DNA of 64,000 bases, taken from NCBI RefSeq assembly GCF_001556185.1, contig NZ_LSIJ01000028.1, positions 20,943 to 84,942 on the forward strand. The letters are read 5' to 3'. This DNA is from Sphingomonas sp. CCH10-B3. Its GTDB lineage: Bacteria; Pseudomonadota; Alphaproteobacteria; Sphingomonadales; Sphingomonadaceae. Below the pieces are notes generated by a model. That model searched no databases, was not told the origin of the DNA, and saw only the letters and a program-made list of their open reading frames with translations. This document shows positions 1 through 8,400 of this stretch, in pieces. Made by a program: the position numbers and the translations under genes. The stretch's first letter is position 1; each line of letters opens with the position of its first letter.

Positions 1-3000
1 ACAGTAGGGTGAGCGATTGCAGCTTCTTGCCCGGCGGCTGGGCCATGATCTCGAGCCCGGCTTCGAGCGGATCGTCCGAATCAACGAGCGCGAGATGCGC
101 CTGCCCGCCGTTGAACAGCGTCGTGAACAGCCGCCGGAAATGCGCGTCGACGGCCTCGAACGCGGCGAGCAGACGCTGGCGCCCCTCGCGGTTGAGCGTG
201 CCGATCGAGCCGCGCAGCCGGTTGACCGCCTGCCCCAGCTCCTCGCGCTCCTCGGCGTTCTTGATGCGCGCGGCATCGATTTCGGCGAGTTCGGTGTCGG
301 CGACGAGGTTGACCCCGCCCAGCCGCTCGCGCTCCAGCGTCAGCCGCTCGTGGCGCGCGGATTCGTCGGATGGCCCGCGCACTTCGTCGGGGCGGAAGCC
401 GACGCGCTCGGGAAGCAGGACGGGCGGGCATTCGAAGCGCTCGCCCGAGACGCGGCCGAGTTCGACCCGGCGCGCTTCCTGTGCCTCCGCGCGCGCGGCG
501 GCGCCGGCGCGGTGCTCGCGCGCCTCGGCAAGCCGTTCGGCGGCTTGCGCGGCGACCTGCTCGGCGGTGCGCAAGGCGGCTTCGCCTGCGCGTTCGGCGG
601 CTTGCGCGGTGTCGGCGTCGACGCGCGCGGCGGCGTGCTCGGCGTCGACTTCGGCGATGCGGCGGTCGAGGATGTCGGGGCGGACGGCGAGGATCGCGGC
701 TTCTTCGGCGAGCGTTTCGGCGCGCTTGGCCATGTCGGCGATGCGGCGGACAGCATCGCCCGAGCGGGCGCGCCAGCTCTTCGCTTCGGCCTGCCCCTGC
801 GCGAGCCGGTCGCGGTCGGCGGCGAGTTCGCGGTCGAGCGCGGCGCGGCGCGCACGGGCGTCGGCGGTGGCGGCGCGCGCGGCTTCGGCTTCGCGGCTGA
901 GGGTGGCGACGCGGGTGCGGGTGGCGCTGCCGTCGGGAAGCGCGGCGATCGCGGCGTCGGCGCGGGCGACGTCGGCCTGTGCTTCATCGGCTTCGGCTTG
1001 GGTGCGGCGCTGGCGTTCCGCGAGGTCAGCGCGCTGCGCCTCGACGCGCTCGATCGCGGCGGCGGCGCGGTCTTCGGCGCGGGCGGCGTCGCGCGCGCGG
1101 GTTTCGGCGGCGTCGAGCAAGCGGCGCGCGTCGGCGGCGGCGCGTTTGGCCTCGGCGATCGTCTCGTCGATCCGGGCAAGTTCGGCTTCGGCAGTTTCCA
1201 CCGCCCGGACGGCAGGCGCCCGCGCCTTTTCGAGCGCGCGCAGCCGGTTCATCCGTTCGAGGCGTTCGGCTGCCGCCGCCCCGCCCGAGCGCGCGACGAA
1301 GCCGTCCCAGCGGCGCAGCGTGCCCATGGGCGTCACCAGCCGCTGGCCGACCGCGAGTGGCTGGCCGTCGTCGCTCTCGGCGACGAACACCTGGGCGAGG
1401 CGGCGAGCCAGGGCGGCGGGCGCCTTGACCTGGGCGGCGAGCGGCGTGGCGCCCTGCGGGGTGCCGGGATCACCCGGAAGCGGCTGCGCGCCCGCCCAAT
1501 GCCGCTCGCCCGCCGGGTCGAGGCCTGCCTCCAGATCGTCGCCAAGCGCGGCGGCGAGCGCGCGTTCGAAGCCCGGATCGGGCTGGAGCGCATCGAGCAC
1601 GCGGTCCTTGCCGCTCGCCCGCGTCGCCTTGGCGAGCGCCGCGCTTTCGCTGTCGATCGCGGCAAGTTCGGCGTGCGCCGTAGCGCGGGCGGATTGCGCT
1701 GCGTCGCGTGATTCGCGCGCGGCGCGTTCGGTGCCGTCGGCGCGGGCGAGGCTGGCGCGCGCCTGCTCGGCATGCGCCAAGGACTGCGCGCGATCGGCCG
1801 CTGCAGCGTCGCGCTGGGCGATCAGCGGTGCCGGGTCGGCGAGCGCGCGGGCTTCGGCGGCGACGCGGGCGGCATCGCGCTGCGCCCGATCGAGCCGCGC
1901 CCGCGCCGCGGCAAGCGCGGCCTGCGCCACCCGCGCATCGGCGGCTTCGGTCGCCTGCTCGGCAAGCGCCTGCGCCAGTGCCACCTCGGCATCGCGCGCG
2001 CGGCGCTCGACCTCGGCAACGGCGGCTTCGAGCGCGGGCAGTTGCGCCGTCGCGGTCGCGAGCCGAGCCTCGATCGCCTTGGCCTCCTCGGCCAGTCGGG
2101 CGGTGGCGGCGGCGGCATCCTCGGCGAGCGCCCCCTCACGCTCGCGGTCGGCGACGAGGCGCGCCTGTGTGTCGGCAAGCTCGGCGATGCGGCGCACGGC
2201 GGTCTCGCGCTCGGCCTTCAGCCCCGCGAGCGCATGCCCCGCCTCGCTCGCCCGGTCGCGTGCGGCAAGCGCCGTCGCGCGCGCGGTGGCGAGCGCCTCG
2301 GTCGCGGCATGCTGGTGCGCGGCGGCGGCGCGCTGGGCTTCGGCGGCCTCTGCAACCCGCGCTTCAGCAGCACTCGCCTCCGCCTTCGCTGCATCGGCCG
2401 CCGCGGCCGCATCGCGCCAGCGCGCGAAGATCATCCGGGCCTCGGCCGTGCGAATCTGGTCGGACAGCGCGCGATAGCGCTCGGCCTGCTTGGCTTGGCG
2501 GCGCAGGGCCGCCACCCGCGCTTCCTGATCGGCAATCACCTCGTCGAGTTTCGCCAGATTGGCCTCGGTCGCGCGCAGCCGCTGTTCGGCGTCCTTGCGG
2601 CGGACGTGGAGCCCGGCGATCCCGGCGGCTTCCTCGAGCATCGCGCGGCGCTCGGCGGGGCGGGCGTTGATCACCGCGCCGATCCGCCCCTGGCTGACGA
2701 GTGCTGGCGAATGCGCGCCGGTCGCGGCATCGGCGAATAGCAGTGCGACGTCCTTCGCGCGCACGTCGCGCCCGTTGATGCGATAGGCGGAGCCCGCGCC
2801 GCGCTCGATCCGGCGGACGATCTCGGTTTCCTGATTGTCTTGGCCGTCGATCAGCATCGACACTTCGGCAAAGTCGCGCTGCGGCCGCGTCGCGGTGCCG
2901 GCGAAGATCACGTCTTCCATCCCGGCCCCGCGCAGCGATTTGGCGCTCGCTTCGCCCATCGTCCAGCGCAGCGCCTCGAGCAGGTTGGACTTGCCGCAGC

Positions 3001-3100
3001 CATTGGGGCCGACGATGCCGGTCAGCCCGGGTTCGATGCGCAGATCGGCGGGATCGACGAAACTCTTGAAACCGGTCAGCCGCAGCCGCTTGATCTGCAC
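1..3100 (-). CDS. smc: Chromosome segregation ATPase SMC, 3'-truncated by window edge
   Basis: SMC is the long coiled-coil ATPase of the bacterial condensin complex (with ScpA and ScpB) that organises and segregates the chromosome. Read on the minus strand from a GTG at 3100, the protein starts QIKRLRLTGFKSF and has the Walker A motif GPNGCGKSN at about residues 31-39. A very long Ala/Arg/Glu-rich coiled-coil region with a hinge follows. At the left edge the reading frame ends in AQPPGKKLQSLTLL, which in SMC proteins comes immediately before the SGGEQ ABC signature, so about 110 residues including the signature and Walker B are outside the window. About 1,033 codons are visible. It is the last gene of a minus-strand run dciA, dsbA-like, dsbA-like, smc, with 14 bases to the preceding stop. 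Long open frames on the plus strand here are GC-rich shadows. Confidence 0.95.
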   Translation of the reverse strand, partial: MQIKRLRLTGFKSFVDPADLRIEPGLTGIVGPNGCGKSNLLEALRWTMGEASAKSLRGAGMEDVIFAGTATRPQRDFAEVSMLIDGQDNQETEIVRRIERGAGSAYRINGRDVRAKDVALLFADAATGAHSPALVSQGRIGAVINARPAERRAMLEEAAGIAGLHVRRKDAEQRLRATEANLAKLDEVIADQEARVAALRRQAKQAERYRALSDQIRTAEARMIFARWRDAAAAADAAKAEASAAEARVAEAAEAQRAAAAHQHAATEALATARATALAARDRASEAGHALAGLKAERETAVRRIAELADTQARLVADREREGALAEDAAAATARLAEEAKAIEARLATATAQLPALEAAVAEVERRARDAEVALAQALAEQATEAADARVAQAALAAARARLDRAQRDAARVAAEARALADPAPLIAQRDAAAADRAQSLAHAEQARASLARADGTERAARESRDAAQSARATAHAELAAIDSESAALAKATRASGKDRVLDALQPDPGFERALAAALGDDLEAGLDPAGERHWAGAQPLPGDPGTPQGATPLAAQVKAPAALARRLAQVFVAESDDGQPLAVGQRLVTPMGTLRRWDGFVARSGGAAAAERLERMNRLRALEKARAPAVRAVETAEAELARIDETIAEAKRAAADARRLLDAAETRARDAARAEDRAAAAIERVEAQRADLAERQRRTQAEADEAQADVARADAAIAALPDGSATRTRVATLSREAEAARAATADARARRAALDRELAADRDRLAQGQAEAKSWRARSGDAVRRIADMAKRAETLAEEAAILAVRPDILDRRIAEVDAEHAAARVDADTAQAAERAGEAALRTAEQVAAQAAERLAEAREHRAGAAARAEAQEARRVELGRVSGERFECPPVLLPERVGFRPDEVRGPSDESARHERLTLERERLGGVNLVADTELAEIDAARIKNAEEREELGQAVNRLRGSIGTLNREGRQRLLAAFEAVDAHFRRLFTTLFNGGQAHLALVDSDDPLEAGLEIMAQPPGKKLQSLTLL

Positions 3101-3114
3101 CCGTCAGCGATCCT

Positions 3115-3852
3115 TCAGGCGCCCGCCGCTTTCAGCGCGGGTTCGAGCTTGGCCCAGTCGCCGGTGTCTTCCAGCACCTTGCCGTTGAGGATGAAGGTTG
3201 GCGTACCGCGGACATTATATTGCTGGTTGGCCTTGTCCGCGTTGGCGGCGAGCGTTGCGATCTTCGCCTTGTCGGTCAGGCATTTGCGCGCCTGATCTTC
3301 AGGCACGCCGCGCTGCTTGACGAAATCGAGATAGCCCAGCTCCTCGGCAAAGGCAGTGGCGACCTTGGTGGGTTCGCCAAGTGCCGTTGCCTGCGGAATG
3401 ACCTGTTCGGCCTTGGCAAGCAGCGTTGGCTGGTTCGCCATCATCTGGTCGAGCATCGGGAAAAAGGCATCCGCCGACAGGCAGTGGCCGAGCAGTATCG
3501 GCGCCACGTCGAGCGCGCCATGGATCGGATAGTCGCGGAATTCGTAGGAGACCTTGCCGCTGGCGATATAGGTCGATTTGAGCGGGCCCATGCCCTCTGC
3601 CGAGAACTTCGCGCAATAGGGGCAAGCACGCGAGCCGAATTCGAGCAGCTTCAGCGGCGCATCGGGATTGCCCATGCGATAGCCGCCCTCGGGCGTCGCC
3701 GTCACGACGTCGACCCACGCCTTGCCAGCCGGCGCCGGCTTGCCTGCGACCGGGGCGCTTGCGACCGGAGCCGAGCCGTTTTCGCTGCCCGCGCCACCGC
3801 AGGCGGCAAGCAGAGCGACGGGCAACAGGGCGATCGGGGCAGTCAATTTCAT
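3115..3852 (-). CDS. DsbA-family thioredoxin-fold lipoprotein (CPYC)
   Basis: A periplasmic thiol:disulfide oxidoreductase-like protein of the DsbA/BdbD (Thioredoxin_4) family, 245 residues. The N-terminus is a lipoprotein signal (MKLTAPIALLPV, lipobox LLAAC with Cys at residue 18), followed by a Ser/Pro/Ala linker. The thioredoxin-fold domain carries the redox motif CPYC at residues 77-80 and the cis-Pro loop RGTPTFILNG near the C-terminus. I chose the ATG at 3852 because AGGAG lies nine bases upstream. An in-frame ATG at 3879, overlapping the upstream stop as ATGA, would add nine residues without a signal-like sequence. It lies between a second DsbA-like gene and smc. The likely role is disulfide chemistry in the periplasm; the substrate is unknown. 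Confidence 0.85.
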   Translation of the reverse strand: MKLTAPIALLPVALLAACGGAGSENGSAPVASAPVAGKPAPAGKAWVDVVTATPEGGYRMGNPDAPLKLLEFGSRACPYCAKFSAEGMGPLKSTYIASGKVSYEFRDYPIHGALDVAPILLGHCLSADAFFPMLDQMMANQPTLLAKAEQVIPQATALGEPTKVATAFAEELGYLDFVKQRGVPEDQARKCLTDKAKIATLAANADKANQQYNVRGTPTFILNGKVLEDTGDWAKLEPALKAAGA

Positions 3853-3875
3853 CGGGCTAAACTCCTGCACAAAAG

Positions 3876-4574
3876 TCATTGCGCGCCTTGCGCGCGGAGG
3901 ATCGGTTCGAGCGATGCCCAGTCATAGACTTTGGCATCGCGCCCGCCGACATAGAAAGTCGGTGTATATTCGATGATCTTGGCGCCCGCCGCGCCGATTT
4001 TCAGCACCGGGTTCACGATCTGCGGATCGGCGAAGCACGCCTTAATCTGCGCGTCGCTCAACCCCTGTGCCTTGGCGATGTCGTTGAGTCCGATCGACTG
4101 CGCCATGATCCTGATCTGCTCGAGCGGCTTTTCGGCGGCGAAGCGGCGCAGCTCGCGGTTGACGAAATTGACGCCGAGCGGGCTCCATTCGTCCTGATGG
4201 GCAAAGATCGCCTCGACAGTCGCTGCATAGCGCGCCGGCCCCGTGCAGCGCGCGATGATGGCGGCGGTCAGGTCGAGCTGGTTCGACGTCAGCGGGCGAA
4301 ATTCGAGGCTGGCCTTGCCCGACTTCACCATCTGGCCCTTGAGCGTCGCGGCCGATTCGCGGGCGAAGGCGGCACAATGCGGGCAAGTGAAGCTCAGATA
4401 TTCGACGATCTTCACTTTTGCGGCCGGATTGCCGATGCGGACGCTGCCCGCGGGCGTGAGCGCGGCGACCTTGCTCCAGTCAGCAGGTGTGGTTTTGCGC
4501 TGCGGCTTGCCGGGCGCCGCGGGGGCGGCAACCGCAAAGCCGATGAGGGCGAGGGCGAGCAGCCTGTGCATCAT
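3876..4574 (-). CDS. DsbA-family thioredoxin-fold protein (CPHC)
   Basis: Second thioredoxin-fold protein, 232 residues, with an N-terminal signal peptide (MMHRLLALALIGFAVAAPAA). The redox motif CPHC at residues 64-67 has the dipeptide of classical DsbA, and the cis-Pro loop reads YTPTFYVGG. CPHC suggests an oxidising enzyme that introduces disulfides in exported proteins. The CPYC motif of its neighbour suggests a partner of different redox potential; that is inference. The start overlaps the stop of dciA (ATGA at 4571-4574), so the genes are probably translationally coupled. No DsbB-like partner is visible in the window. Confidence 0.85.
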   Translation of the reverse strand: MMHRLLALALIGFAVAAPAAPGKPQRKTTPADWSKVAALTPAGSVRIGNPAAKVKIVEYLSFTCPHCAAFARESAATLKGQMVKSGKASLEFRPLTSNQLDLTAAIIARCTGPARYAATVEAIFAHQDEWSPLGVNFVNRELRRFAAEKPLEQIRIMAQSIGLNDIAKAQGLSDAQIKACFADPQIVNPVLKIGAAGAKIIEYTPTFYVGGRDAKVYDWASLEPILRAQGAQ

Positions 4575-5131
4575 GCCGCGTCCTCGCCATCGATCACCGG
4601 CGGGCCTTTGGTCGCAGCAACGCCCGCTGCCAGCGCCGCCAGCACTGCTTTCAGTTCGGGGTCGGCGATCGCGCGCAAGCTGTCGCCGAGTTCGACCGGC
4701 ACGGGTTTAAGCGACGGCTGCGCCGCACGCGGGCGCGGCGGGGCGACATCGCCCTGACGCATCACCACGCGTGCGACGGCGGGATAGCCGAAGAAGCGGT
4801 TCACGCGCTCGATGATCTCGGGCGCGACATGCTGCATCATCACGCCGTGGGCGCCGCGCACGACGAGATGCAGCGTCCCGTCCTGCCGACTGCCGCGGGG
4901 AAAGCGAATCGATTCGGGGACCGATACGGCGGCAAAGCGCGTGCCGACGATTTCGGGCCAGCGGCTCACGATCGAACTCTGCACGAAGCCGAATTTCTTG
5001 AAGGCAACGCCGCCCACCGCTGGCAGCAGATCGCTCAGCGACCGCGCCGGGCCGCCACGCGGCGCTTCATCGGCTTTGGGCGCTTTGGGGGCTTGGGGAG
5101 GGCGCAGGGTGTTGCTCACGGCATCGTCCAT
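4571..5131 (-). CDS. dciA: DUF721 protein, DciA-type replicative helicase loader
   Basis: A 186-residue DUF721 protein. DUF721 proteins (DciA) load or assist the replicative helicase DnaB in the many bacteria that lack DnaC/DnaI. The core LSDLLPAVGG, FGFVQSSIVSRWPEIVG, and the later block GAHGVMMQHVAPEIIERVNRFF are typical of the family's KH-like N-terminal domain. The C-terminal part is Pro/Ala-rich and probably disordered. The ATG at 5131 gives the expected family length; the frame stays open upstream, but that sequence is Arg-rich and looks like the antisense of mutY. It is divergent from mutY, with only 14 bases between starts, so the two genes share a promoter region. The function is assigned by family. 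Confidence 0.85.
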   Translation of the reverse strand: MDDAVSNTLRPPQAPKAPKADEAPRGGPARSLSDLLPAVGGVAFKKFGFVQSSIVSRWPEIVGTRFAAVSVPESIRFPRGSRQDGTLHLVVRGAHGVMMQHVAPEIIERVNRFFGYPAVARVVMRQGDVAPPRPRAAQPSLKPVPVELGDSLRAIADPELKAVLAALAAGVAATKGPPVIDGEDAA

Positions 5132-5145
5132 GCCATAGCCGCGCG

Positions 5146-6198
5146 GTGGACGCCAAGCTTGATCATGACCCCGCCGCGATCGCGCCCGCGCTGCTCGGCT
5201 GGTATGATGCGCATGCCCGCGACCTGCCGTGGCGCGCGAAGCCGGGTGAAACCGCCGATCCGTACCGCGTCTGGCTGTCCGAAGTGATGTTGCAGCAGAC
5301 GACGGTCGCAACGGTGCGCCCGCGCTTTGCCGATTTCGTTGCGCGCTGGCCCGATGTCGCGGCGCTGGCGGGCGCAGAGGATGCCGATCTGATGGCGGCA
5401 TGGGCGGGGCTCGGCTATTACGCCCGCGCGCGCAATCTGCTCGCATGCGCCCGGGCTGTGGTCGACCGGCACGACGGCGCCTTCCCTGCCGACGAAACCG
5501 CACTTCGGCAATTGCCGGGGGTGGGCGACTATACGGCGGCAGCGGTTGCGGCGATTGCCTTTGGCCAGCGCGCCGTCGTCGTCGACGGCAATGTCGAGCG
5601 CGTCGTCGCGCGGCTGTTCGCGCTTTCCGATCCGCTGCCGGGGGCCAAGCCGACGATCCGTGCGCTGACCGATCGCATCACGCCGCACGATCGCCCCGGC
5701 GATTTCGCACAGGCGATGATGGATTTGGGGGCCACGCTGTGCAGCCCGCGCAATCCCGCCTGCGCGCTGTGTCCGCTGGCGGCGATGTGCGCGGCACGCG
5801 GCGAGGGAAATCCGCAGGCCTATCCGGTCAAGGCCGCCAAGAAGGCGCGGCCGCAACGCTATGGCACGGCGTTCTGGATTGAACGCGACGGCGCGGTGCT
5901 GCTCGTTCGGCGTCCGCCCAAGGGGCTGCTCGGCGGCATGCGCGCGTTGCCGACCGGGCCATGGGCCGATGCGCCGCCGGGCCTAGCCGGCGCCCCAACG
6001 CCCCACGCGGACTGGATGATGGCCGCGGGCACGGCCACTCATGTCTTCACTCATTTCCGCCTCGAACTCGTGCTTGCGGTTGCGCGCCACGACGGGCAAT
6101 CAGGCGCCGTGCAAGGCGAATGGTGGCCGATCGACGATCTTGAGTCGGCGGGCCTGCCCACGGTGTTCGCCAAGGCAGCGCGATTGAGGAGAGAGTGA
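5146..6198 (+). CDS. mutY: A/G-specific adenine DNA glycosylase MutY
   Basis: MutY removes adenine mispaired with 8-oxoguanine in base-excision repair. The 350-residue protein has the catalytic Glu in SEVMLQQTTVATV (about Glu46), the helix-hairpin-helix LPGVGDYTAAAVAAIAFG, and the catalytic Asp in VVVDGNVERVV (about Asp147). The 4Fe-4S loop has Cys in CSPRNPACALCPLAAMC. The C-terminal Nudix-like 8-oxoG recognition domain begins around residue 235 (TAFWIERDGAVLLVRR). The start is GTG at 5146, as no nearer ATG keeps the N-terminal helix. Its stop overlaps the next gene's ATG (TGATG at 6196-6200). It is divergent from dciA. Confidence 0.95.
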   Translation: MDAKLDHDPAAIAPALLGWYDAHARDLPWRAKPGETADPYRVWLSEVMLQQTTVATVRPRFADFVARWPDVAALAGAEDADLMAAWAGLGYYARARNLLACARAVVDRHDGAFPADETALRQLPGVGDYTAAAVAAIAFGQRAVVVDGNVERVVARLFALSDPLPGAKPTIRALTDRITPHDRPGDFAQAMMDLGATLCSPRNPACALCPLAAMCAARGEGNPQAYPVKAAKKARPQRYGTAFWIERDGAVLLVRRPPKGLLGGMRALPTGPWADAPPGLAGAPTPHADWMMAAGTATHVFTHFRLELVLAVARHDGQSGAVQGEWWPIDDLESAGLPTVFAKAARLRRE

Positions 6199-7523
6199 TG
6201 GCGAAACTTAGGGCGATGACGGTGGCGGCGCTGGTGGCGCTCGGTTCGGCAACCGCGCTGGCAGGCGTCGCTTTTGCAAATCAGGCTCAGCGTCAGGCAG
6301 CGCCCTTGCCGCCCGCGCCCGTCGCGTTGACGACGTCCAACGCGCTGCTCGATAGCTATCCGGCGACGCGCAAGGCACCCGGCGTCGTCGCCGTCGTCGG
6401 CATCGGCGATACGGTCAACGTCCATGCCGCGGGCAATCTCGCGTTCGACGCGGGCGCGCCCAAGGCCGACGGTGACTCGCTTTGGCGCGTCTATTCGATG
6501 ACCAAGCCGATCACGGCGATGGCGGCGATGATGCTGATCGAGGAAGGCAAGCTCAAGCTCGACGACCCGGTCAGCAAGTTCATTCCCGCTTACAAGAACA
6601 TGACCGTGCTGGTCGACGGCACCAAGGACCTGACCGCGGTGCCCGCCAAAAGCCAGATCACCGTGCGCCACCTGATGACGCACACGGCGGGTCTCGGCTA
6701 CACGATCATCACCAAGGGGCCGCTGCTCAAGGCCTATGAGGAAGCCGGCATCACGCCGTTCACTCAGACCGCGCAGATCGAGCAAGCTATGCGCAAGGTT
6801 CGCCCTGCCACGCTTCAGGCCTTTGCCGAAAAGGTCGCGACGTTGCCGCTGATTGCCGAACCCGGCACCAAATGGAGCTATTCGATCGGCCTCGACGTGC
6901 TCGGCGCGGTGATCGAGAAGGCGAGCGGGATGCCGTTCGAGGCTTTCCTGCAGAAGCGCATCTTCACCCCGCTCAGCATGAAGTCGACGTACTTCACCGT
7001 GCCCGCGGTGGACGCGGCGCGGCTGGCGACCGGCTATGCTTTCTTTGGCGAAAACCCGCTGCCGCTCGATCCCGGCGCGACGTCAGTGTTCCTGCAGCCG
7101 CCGAGCTTCCCCTATGGCGGGGCGGGGCTGGTGATGTCGGCGAATGATTACGACCGCTTCCTGCACATGCTGCAGAATGGCGGCACGCTCGACGGCGTGC
7201 GCATCCTGAAGCCGGAGACCGTCGCGCTGGCGATGTCGAACCTGCTGCCGGCGGGGGTTACCTACCCGGGCGCCGTCGCCAATACCGGTGGCGCGCCGGG
7301 GCCGTCGCAGGGCTTTGGTGCGGGCGGGTCGGTGTATTTGGTCGATATTCCCGGCGGCCCCGGCAAGGGCACCTATGGCTGGGGCGGCGCGGCCGGCACG
7401 ATCGCTTGGGTCGATCCCAAGCACAAGCTGCGCGCGACGGTGATGGTCAACTATATCCCCGGCGATCGCTGGCCGCTGCGCACCGATTTCACCAAGGCGC
7501 TCTACGCCGATCTGGCGCACTGA
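6198..7523 (+). CDS. Serine hydrolase, beta-lactamase/esterase family (PF00144)
   Basis: A 441-residue exported protein of the class C beta-lactamase-like serine hydrolase family. It has an N-terminal signal sequence (about residues 1-28), the nucleophile motif SMTK (Ser100, Lys103), a second motif around KWSYSIGLDVLG supplying the Tyr, and a C-terminal YGWGGAAGT block in place of the KTG of true class C beta-lactamases. That combination is typical of EstB-like esterases and D-aminopeptidase relatives, so I would not call it an antibiotic-resistance gene. ATG 6198 overlaps the mutY stop; a GTG just before it (6195) is also possible. nudC follows after 7 bases. The substrate is unknown. Confidence 0.85.
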   Translation: MAKLRAMTVAALVALGSATALAGVAFANQAQRQAAPLPPAPVALTTSNALLDSYPATRKAPGVVAVVGIGDTVNVHAAGNLAFDAGAPKADGDSLWRVYSMTKPITAMAAMMLIEEGKLKLDDPVSKFIPAYKNMTVLVDGTKDLTAVPAKSQITVRHLMTHTAGLGYTIITKGPLLKAYEEAGITPFTQTAQIEQAMRKVRPATLQAFAEKVATLPLIAEPGTKWSYSIGLDVLGAVIEKASGMPFEAFLQKRIFTPLSMKSTYFTVPAVDAARLATGYAFFGENPLPLDPGATSVFLQPPSFPYGGAGLVMSANDYDRFLHMLQNGGTLDGVRILKPETVALAMSNLLPAGVTYPGAVANTGGAPGPSQGFGAGGSVYLVDIPGGPGKGTYGWGGAAGTIAWVDPKHKLRATVMVNYIPGDRWPLRTDFTKALYADLAH

Positions 7524-7530
7524 TACGCCG

Positions 7531-8400
7531 ATGCTGGTGCCGGGCTTTACGGGCGGGCAGCTCGACCGTGCCGATCATCTGCGCCACGACGCCGAGGCGC
7601 TGGCGGCACTGCGCGGTGACTGGCGCGCGCGGCTGCTGAAGCTTGAGAACTTCGAGCCCGAACTGACGGGCGAAGGCAAGCTGGCGTGGACGTCGCTCGC
7701 TGATGCGCCCGACGATGCCGAACTGCTGCTGCTGGGGCTCGACGAGGGCAAGCGGCCGTACTTCGCGGCTTATGTGCCCGGCATGCGTGCGCCGTCCGGG
7801 CGGCCGATGCGGCTGTTTGCGATGCTCGATCGGTTCGCACCCGGCGAAGCCGCAACCTATGCCGCCGCGCGCAGTGTGCTCGACTGGCACAGCCGGCACG
7901 GCTTTTGCGCCAATTGCGGTACGCCGACCGCGATGATCCGGGCGGGCTGGGCGCGCAAATGCGGCAATTGCGGCGCCGAACATTTCCCGCGCGTCGACCC
8001 GGTGGTGATCATGATTGCCGAACATGATGGCCGAGCCTTGCTGGGCCGCGGCAAGGGCTGGCCGCCGGGGCGTTATTCGGCGCTCGCCGGGTTCGTCGAG
8101 CCGGGCGAATCGATCGAGGAAGCCGTCGCGCGCGAGATCTTCGAGGAAGCGGGCGTGCGTGTGTCGGGCGTCCGCTACGTTGCCAGCCAGCCCTGGCCGT
8201 TCCCGTCGTCGCTGATGATGGCCTGTGTCGCGGTCGCCGAAGACGATGCGCTGACGGTCGATCCGAACGAGCTCGAGGATGCGATGTGGGTGTCGCGCGA
8301 AGAGGTGCGCACCGTCATGGCGGGCGGTGAGGGGCCGTTCCTGGCCGCACCCCCCTATGCGATCGCGCACACGCTGCTGACCGAGTGGTCGCGCGGCTAG
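7531..8400 (+). CDS. nudC: NAD(+) / NADH pyrophosphatase NudC
   Basis: A Nudix hydrolase of 289 residues that cleaves NADH to NMNH and AMP and, in the NudC family, can remove NAD caps from RNA. Visible features are an N-terminal NUDIX-like domain, the zinc ribbon with two Cys pairs (CANC and CGNC, about residues 127-151), the Nudix box GFVEPGESIEEAVAREI followed by FEEAGV, and the NudC signature SQPWPFPSSLM, which separates it from other Nudix families. The start is ATG 7531. Its stop shares the palindrome CTAG (8397-8400) with the stop of the converging pheA gene. Confidence 0.93.
   Translation: MLVPGFTGGQLDRADHLRHDAEALAALRGDWRARLLKLENFEPELTGEGKLAWTSLADAPDDAELLLLGLDEGKRPYFAAYVPGMRAPSGRPMRLFAMLDRFAPGEAATYAAARSVLDWHSRHGFCANCGTPTAMIRAGWARKCGNCGAEHFPRVDPVVIMIAEHDGRALLGRGKGWPPGRYSALAGFVEPGESIEEAVAREIFEEAGVRVSGVRYVASQPWPFPSSLMMACVAVAEDDALTVDPNELEDAMWVSREEVRTVMAGGEGPFLAAPPYAIAHTLLTEWSRG

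Noticed and set aside
9..2477. A long open frame on the plus strand (822 codons, Ser/Ala/Arg-rich) across the left edge
   Set aside because: The minus strand encodes SMC with all expected motifs. The plus-strand translation is compositionally extreme with no domain, so it is the GC-driven shadow of a coiled-coil gene.
6198..7523. Possible beta-lactamase resistance gene
   Set aside because: The SxxK motif is present but the KTG-like motif is replaced by a YGWGG block typical of EstB-like esterases, and there is no ampR or mobile context.
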